Part shown: positions 61,336 to 64,000 of the stretch, piece by piece
How the letters are laid out: each line of letters starts with the position of its first letter
Numbering within the stretch: position 1 is the first letter of the stretch
Assembly (NCBI RefSeq): GCF_001612615.1
Contig: NZ_BDAU01000011.1
Coordinates: 186,001-250,000 of the forward strand
Direction of reading: 5' to 3'
Source of the DNA: Nocardia amikacinitolerans NBRC 108937
GTDB lineage: Bacteria; Actinomycetota; Actinomycetes; Mycobacteriales; Mycobacteriaceae
Length of the DNA stretch: 64,000 bases
Program-made: the position numbers and the translations under genes
Notes under the pieces: model-generated
What the model was told of the DNA's origin: nothing
The model's database searches: none
The model's input: the letters and a program-made list of their open reading frames with translations, nothing else

Positions 61336-61621
61336 ATTCGACGGCATCTCACCGCGTATCGACGCCGACCCCGAATCCGTCGAACGCGGACTCGTCACGC
61401 TCGTGCTCACCCTGGTGGAGCTGCTGCGGCAGCTGATGGAGCGCCAGGCGCTGCGCCGCGTGGACGACGGCGACCTGAGCGAGGCGCAGATCGAACGCAT
61501 CGGCACCACCCTCATGCTGCTCGAACAGCGCATGGACGAACTGCGCGAACACTTCGGTCTCACACCCGAGGACCTGAACATCGACCTCGGCCCCCTTGGC
61601 ACGCTGCTGCCCGAGAGGTGA
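61328..61621 (+). CDS. gvpK: Gas vesicle protein GvpK
   Basis: 97 residues from ATG 61328, overlapping gvpS by 8 bases. The family pattern is SPRIDADPESVERGLVTLVL, then TLVELLRQLMERQALRRVD and RIGTTLMLLEQRMDELREHF, ending GLTPEDLNIDLGPLGTLL. GvpK is a small helical assembly factor. It is the last gene of the operon. Its 3' end overlaps the convergent MFS gene by 62 bases, so no terminator separates the two transcripts. Confidence 0.9.
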   Translation: MTEFDGISPRIDADPESVERGLVTLVLTLVELLRQLMERQALRRVDDGDLSEAQIERIGTTLMLLEQRMDELREHFGLTPEDLNIDLGPLGTLLPER

Positions 61622-62840
61622 GCGGATCGGTTGTCGGCTCACGCCGCCACCGGTCGACGATCCACACCAGCGCGGCCAGGCCGGACAGAATCACCCCGAG
61701 CAGGCAGACCGCGCCCCACCCGGTCGCGCTGTACAGCGCGGTGGCGGCGATGGCTCCACCACCGGTGCCGAGCGAGTAGAAGACCATGTAGCTGCCGATC
61801 AGCCTGCTGCTCGCGGCCGGATCGATGGCGACGATCAGGTTCTGATTGGTCACGTGCAAGGCTTGCCCCGCGAAGTCGAGCGCGGCGACTCCGACGGCCA
61901 GCAGCAGCAACGAGTGCGGCGCGCCCCAGATGAACAGCCAGGACAGGGCCAGCACCGCCAGCGACCCAGCGCTGATCCACTGCCCGAGACCGCGATCCGC
62001 CCACCGCCCGGCGCGCGCTGCGCCGACAGCGCCCGCCGCGCCGACGATCCCGAACAGACCGATCTCCGCTTCGGACAGCCGCCACGGCGTCGCGGCCAGC
62101 GGCAGCGCCATCGAGCCCCACACCGCACCGAACGCGGCGAACATGAACAAGGCGATCAGGCTCCTGGCTCGGAAGACCGGCTCTCGGATGGTCAGCCGGA
62201 CCACCGAGGTGATCAGGTCGCCGTAAGAAATCCTTTGTCGCGCAGCCGTATCCGAAGGCAGCGCGCGTGCAAGGGCGAAAGTCAGCGTCAGCATCAGCAC
62301 CGCGGAGACCGCGAACACCGCGCGCCAGCCCGCCACCTCGGCGACGAGTCCGGAAACGGTACGCGCCAGCAGGATGCCGATCACCACCCCGCTCGTCACC
62401 GTACCCACGACCGCGCCGCGCCGCGCGGGCGCACTGAGCACCGCGGCATACGCGACGACGACCTGAACGACCACCGAGACCAGCCCGACCAGCGCGCAGG
62501 CGGCGAGGAAGACAACCGCACGGCCCGAGACCGCGATCACCACCGACCCGGCGCTCGCGACCGCCGCGAGCACAGTGATCAGCCTGCGCCGATCGAGCAG
62601 ATCGCCGAGCGGAACGAGTAGCACAAGGCCGAGCAGGTACCCCGCCTGGGTGAGCGTGGTCACCAGGCCCAGTTGCCCGGAGTCGATGCCGAGATCGGCG
62701 CCTATGCCGTCAAGCAGCGGCTGGGCGTAGTACACGTTCGCCACCGAGATCCCGCAGGCCAGCGCCAGCAACACCGATAGTCGACTGTCGATTCCGTCGG
62801 ATTCCGCAGCGGCCGAAGCCTTCTCGACCGATATGCCCAT
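61560..62840 (-). CDS. MFS transporter, drug exporter type
   Basis: 426 residues from ATG 62840 with GGGGAGAGG upstream. Twelve hydrophobic segments; motif A between helices 2 and 3 reads PLGDLLDRRRLITVLA. YAQPLLDGIGADLGIDSGQL is typical of the YgaY/NepI-like branch of DHA1 exporters. It would use the proton gradient to export a small molecule. The C-terminal end overlaps gvpK on the other strand. It is divergent from an HxlR regulator whose two operators lie in the shared promoter region. Confidence 0.82.
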   Translation of the reverse strand: MGISVEKASAAAESDGIDSRLSVLLALACGISVANVYYAQPLLDGIGADLGIDSGQLGLVTTLTQAGYLLGLVLLVPLGDLLDRRRLITVLAAVASAGSVVIAVSGRAVVFLAACALVGLVSVVVQVVVAYAAVLSAPARRGAVVGTVTSGVVIGILLARTVSGLVAEVAGWRAVFAVSAVLMLTLTFALARALPSDTAARQRISYGDLITSVVRLTIREPVFRARSLIALFMFAAFGAVWGSMALPLAATPWRLSEAEIGLFGIVGAAGAVGAARAGRWADRGLGQWISAGSLAVLALSWLFIWGAPHSLLLLAVGVAALDFAGQALHVTNQNLIVAIDPAASSRLIGSYMVFYSLGTGGGAIAATALYSATGWGAVCLLGVILSGLAALVWIVDRWRREPTTDPLTSRAAACQGGRGRCSGPRV

Positions 62841-62875
62841 ACCGACCTCTCCCCTCTGTGACACACCAAAGCGTC

Positions 62876-62896
62876 ATGGTTTCGATTTGCAACCAT
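62876..62896. promoter_or_regulatory. HxlR operator, copy 1
   Basis: ATGGTT-N9-AACCAT (spacer TCGATTTGC). The second copy starts exactly 31 bases later and differs at one base in the spacer. It lies 36 bases upstream of the MFS start. Confidence 0.65.
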
Positions 62897-62906
62897 CATG
62901 GACGTA

Positions 62907-62927
62907 ATGGTTTCGATGTGCAACCAT
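62907..62927. promoter_or_regulatory. HxlR operator, copy 2
   Basis: ATGGTT-N9-AACCAT (spacer TCGATGTGC), identical to copy 1 at 20 of 21 positions and on the same helical face three turns away. It ends 27 bases before the HxlR start. Confidence 0.65.
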
Positions 62928-62954
62928 GGAGGTGAGTCCACCGAGGGAGAGTGC

Positions 62955-63431
62955 ATGGGCAAGCCGCAGGCGAAGGATTGGACGGATCCGGAGTGCCCCG
63001 TCGCGCGCACGCTGGATCTGGTCGGCGACCGATGGTCCCTGTTGATCGTCCGCGATGCTTTCGACGGCGTTCGGCGCTTCGGGCAATTCCAGCGCAATCT
63101 CGGCATCGCGAAGAACATCCTCAGCGCCCGTCTACGAAATCTCGTCGACGCGGGCGTGCTGCGCGTCGAACCCGCGGCCGACGGAAGCAGATTCGAGGAG
63201 TACGTCCTCACCGCCGAGGGGCGGGACCTGTTCGATCTGATCGTCAGCCTCCGGCAATGGGGCCAGCGGCACGCCTTCTCCCCCGACGAGCCGCACTCGG
63301 TCCTGGTCGACACCGACTCCGGACGTCCACTGCCGACACTGCGCTTCACCACCCCGGACGGCCAGACCGTCGCACCGCAGCGCGTGCGCGTCCGGAAAGT
63401 CGCCGAAGGGAATTCGGGAAGCCGACCGTAG
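62955..63431 (+). CDS. HxlR family regulator
   Basis: 158 residues from ATG 62955, chosen for GAGGGAGAG upstream. The HxlR winged helix is complete: CPVARTLDLVGDRWSLLIVR, FGQFQRNLGIAKNILSARLR, LVDAGVLRVEPAADGSRFEE, YVLTAEGRDL. The last ~55 residues are an extra, polar tail. A cysteine (in DPECPVAR) near the N-terminus is at the place where some HxlR proteins sense electrophiles. It is divergent from the MFS gene and likely represses it and itself through the two operators at 62876 and 62907. Confidence 0.87.
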   Translation: MGKPQAKDWTDPECPVARTLDLVGDRWSLLIVRDAFDGVRRFGQFQRNLGIAKNILSARLRNLVDAGVLRVEPAADGSRFEEYVLTAEGRDLFDLIVSLRQWGQRHAFSPDEPHSVLVDTDSGRPLPTLRFTTPDGQTVAPQRVRVRKVAEGNSGSRP

Positions 63432-63507
63432 CCAGACGCTTCGCCGTTCGCGGCGCGGCGGCGATTCCTCCGCGGACAGCCGAGTTTCGGGTGAGCCGAG
63501 CGCGGGG

Positions 63508-64000
63508 CTAGGCGGCGAAAGCGAGGTCGGGATCCTCGTCCGACGGGGTGCCGCCCGCTCGCTCCAGTAGGCGGGCGAGCGCGTCGGCGACGTGGCGCGG
63601 CTGCTCGAGGATCACGGAGTGGCCCGCGCCCTCGACCATCACCAGGTCCGAGTATTCGATGGTGGCGGCCATCGCGACGGAGTGCGAGGGCGGCGTCATC
63701 AGGTCGGCCGAGCCGCACAGCACCAGCGTCGGGATCTTCGACAGGACGGCGAGCGCGTCGGTCTGGTCGTAGGCCATGAAGGCGCTCAGGAAGCTCGCCA
63801 TCGTCACGACCGAAGTCTGATTGTGCATCGCGTTGGCGAGGGTCAGCACCCGGGGGCTGACCTTGCGATCGCCGAACTCGGCGGTGCGGATGAGAGGGGC
63901 GAAGACCTTGCAGGCCATGAGCTTCGCGTGGTGCATCAGGCTCGGCGCGCGCCGGACGGCGGCCTGGAACAGGGAGATGACCGGATTGCGCAGCAGACGG
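63508..64000 (-). CDS. Alpha/beta hydrolase, C-terminal part (runs off the window)
   Basis: The last ~163 residues are visible; the start lies beyond base 64000. The acid-containing strand is LVLCGSADLMTPPSHSVAMA and the catalytic histidine is in MVEGAGHSVILEQP, followed by HVADALARLLERA, an ordinary hydrolase C-terminus. The visible N-terminal part (RLLRNPVISLFQAAVRRAPS, then MHHAKLMACKVFAPLI) belongs to the cap region. The serine elbow lies outside the window. Substrate unknown. Confidence 0.75.
   Translation of the reverse strand, partial: RLLRNPVISLFQAAVRRAPSLMHHAKLMACKVFAPLIRTAEFGDRKVSPRVLTLANAMHNQTSVVTMASFLSAFMAYDQTDALAVLSKIPTLVLCGSADLMTPPSHSVAMAATIEYSDLVMVEGAGHSVILEQPRHVADALARLLERAGGTPSDEDPDLAFAA

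Overview
The window is high-GC actinobacterial DNA with strong G/C bias at third codon positions and frequent GTG starts. A mycothiol gene (mshC), an MmpL exporter, an MTB12-type lipoprotein, a SigJ-like ECF sigma factor and a Streptomyces-type gas-vesicle cluster point to a mycolic-acid actinomycete, most likely Nocardia or a close relative. The assignment is by inference; no rRNA or tRNA gene was seen.

Layout. 0-5 kb: a partial alpha/beta hydrolase, an integrase remnant, and a two-gene operon for an enoyl-CoA hydratase and a molybdopterin oxidoreductase behind a palindromic operator. 5-15 kb: accessory metabolism (GNAT, SDR, hydrolases, second enoyl-CoA hydratase), an Na+/H+ antiporter with a UBP zinc finger, three TetR regulators with visible operators, a phosphatase, and a SigJ-like factor coupled to a DoxX protein. 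15-19 kb: a DNA ligase, a broken PfpI gene, and an operon encoding only the membrane half of an F-type ATP synthase (I, a, c, b, b'). 19-25 kb: DUF1992 protein, acyl-CoA ligase, a copper oxidase/ZIP transporter operon and an MBL-fold hydrolase.

25-50 kb holds a conserved actinobacterial backbone: mshC, aldo/keto reductase, SCO1664-like, DUF3090, phosphatase, uppP, then lppL-like lipoprotein, DUF5703, pyrD, PEBP and M20 peptidase. From memory the order resembles M. tuberculosis Rv2130c-Rv2141c. It is interrupted by a haem-uptake operon (hmuTUV) with an MmpL operon, and, between pyrD and the PEBP gene, by an accessory module: a PfkB-like protein that has lost its catalytic GAGD aspartate, two divergent GTP-cyclohydrolase-II paralogues and an acyl-CoA ligase. 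That module is the best candidate for an undescribed system.

50-56 kb is a patchy region with a 5'-truncated P450, a recently joined hydrolase/TetR pair with two operators, a Tdi1-like immunity protein and an AraC remnant. 56.3-61.6 kb is a ten-gene gas-vesicle operon with almost every gene overlapping the next (Y-like, Z-like, A, F, G, O, J, L, S, K). The window ends with an MFS exporter, its divergent HxlR regulator with two near-identical operators, and a partial alpha/beta hydrolase.
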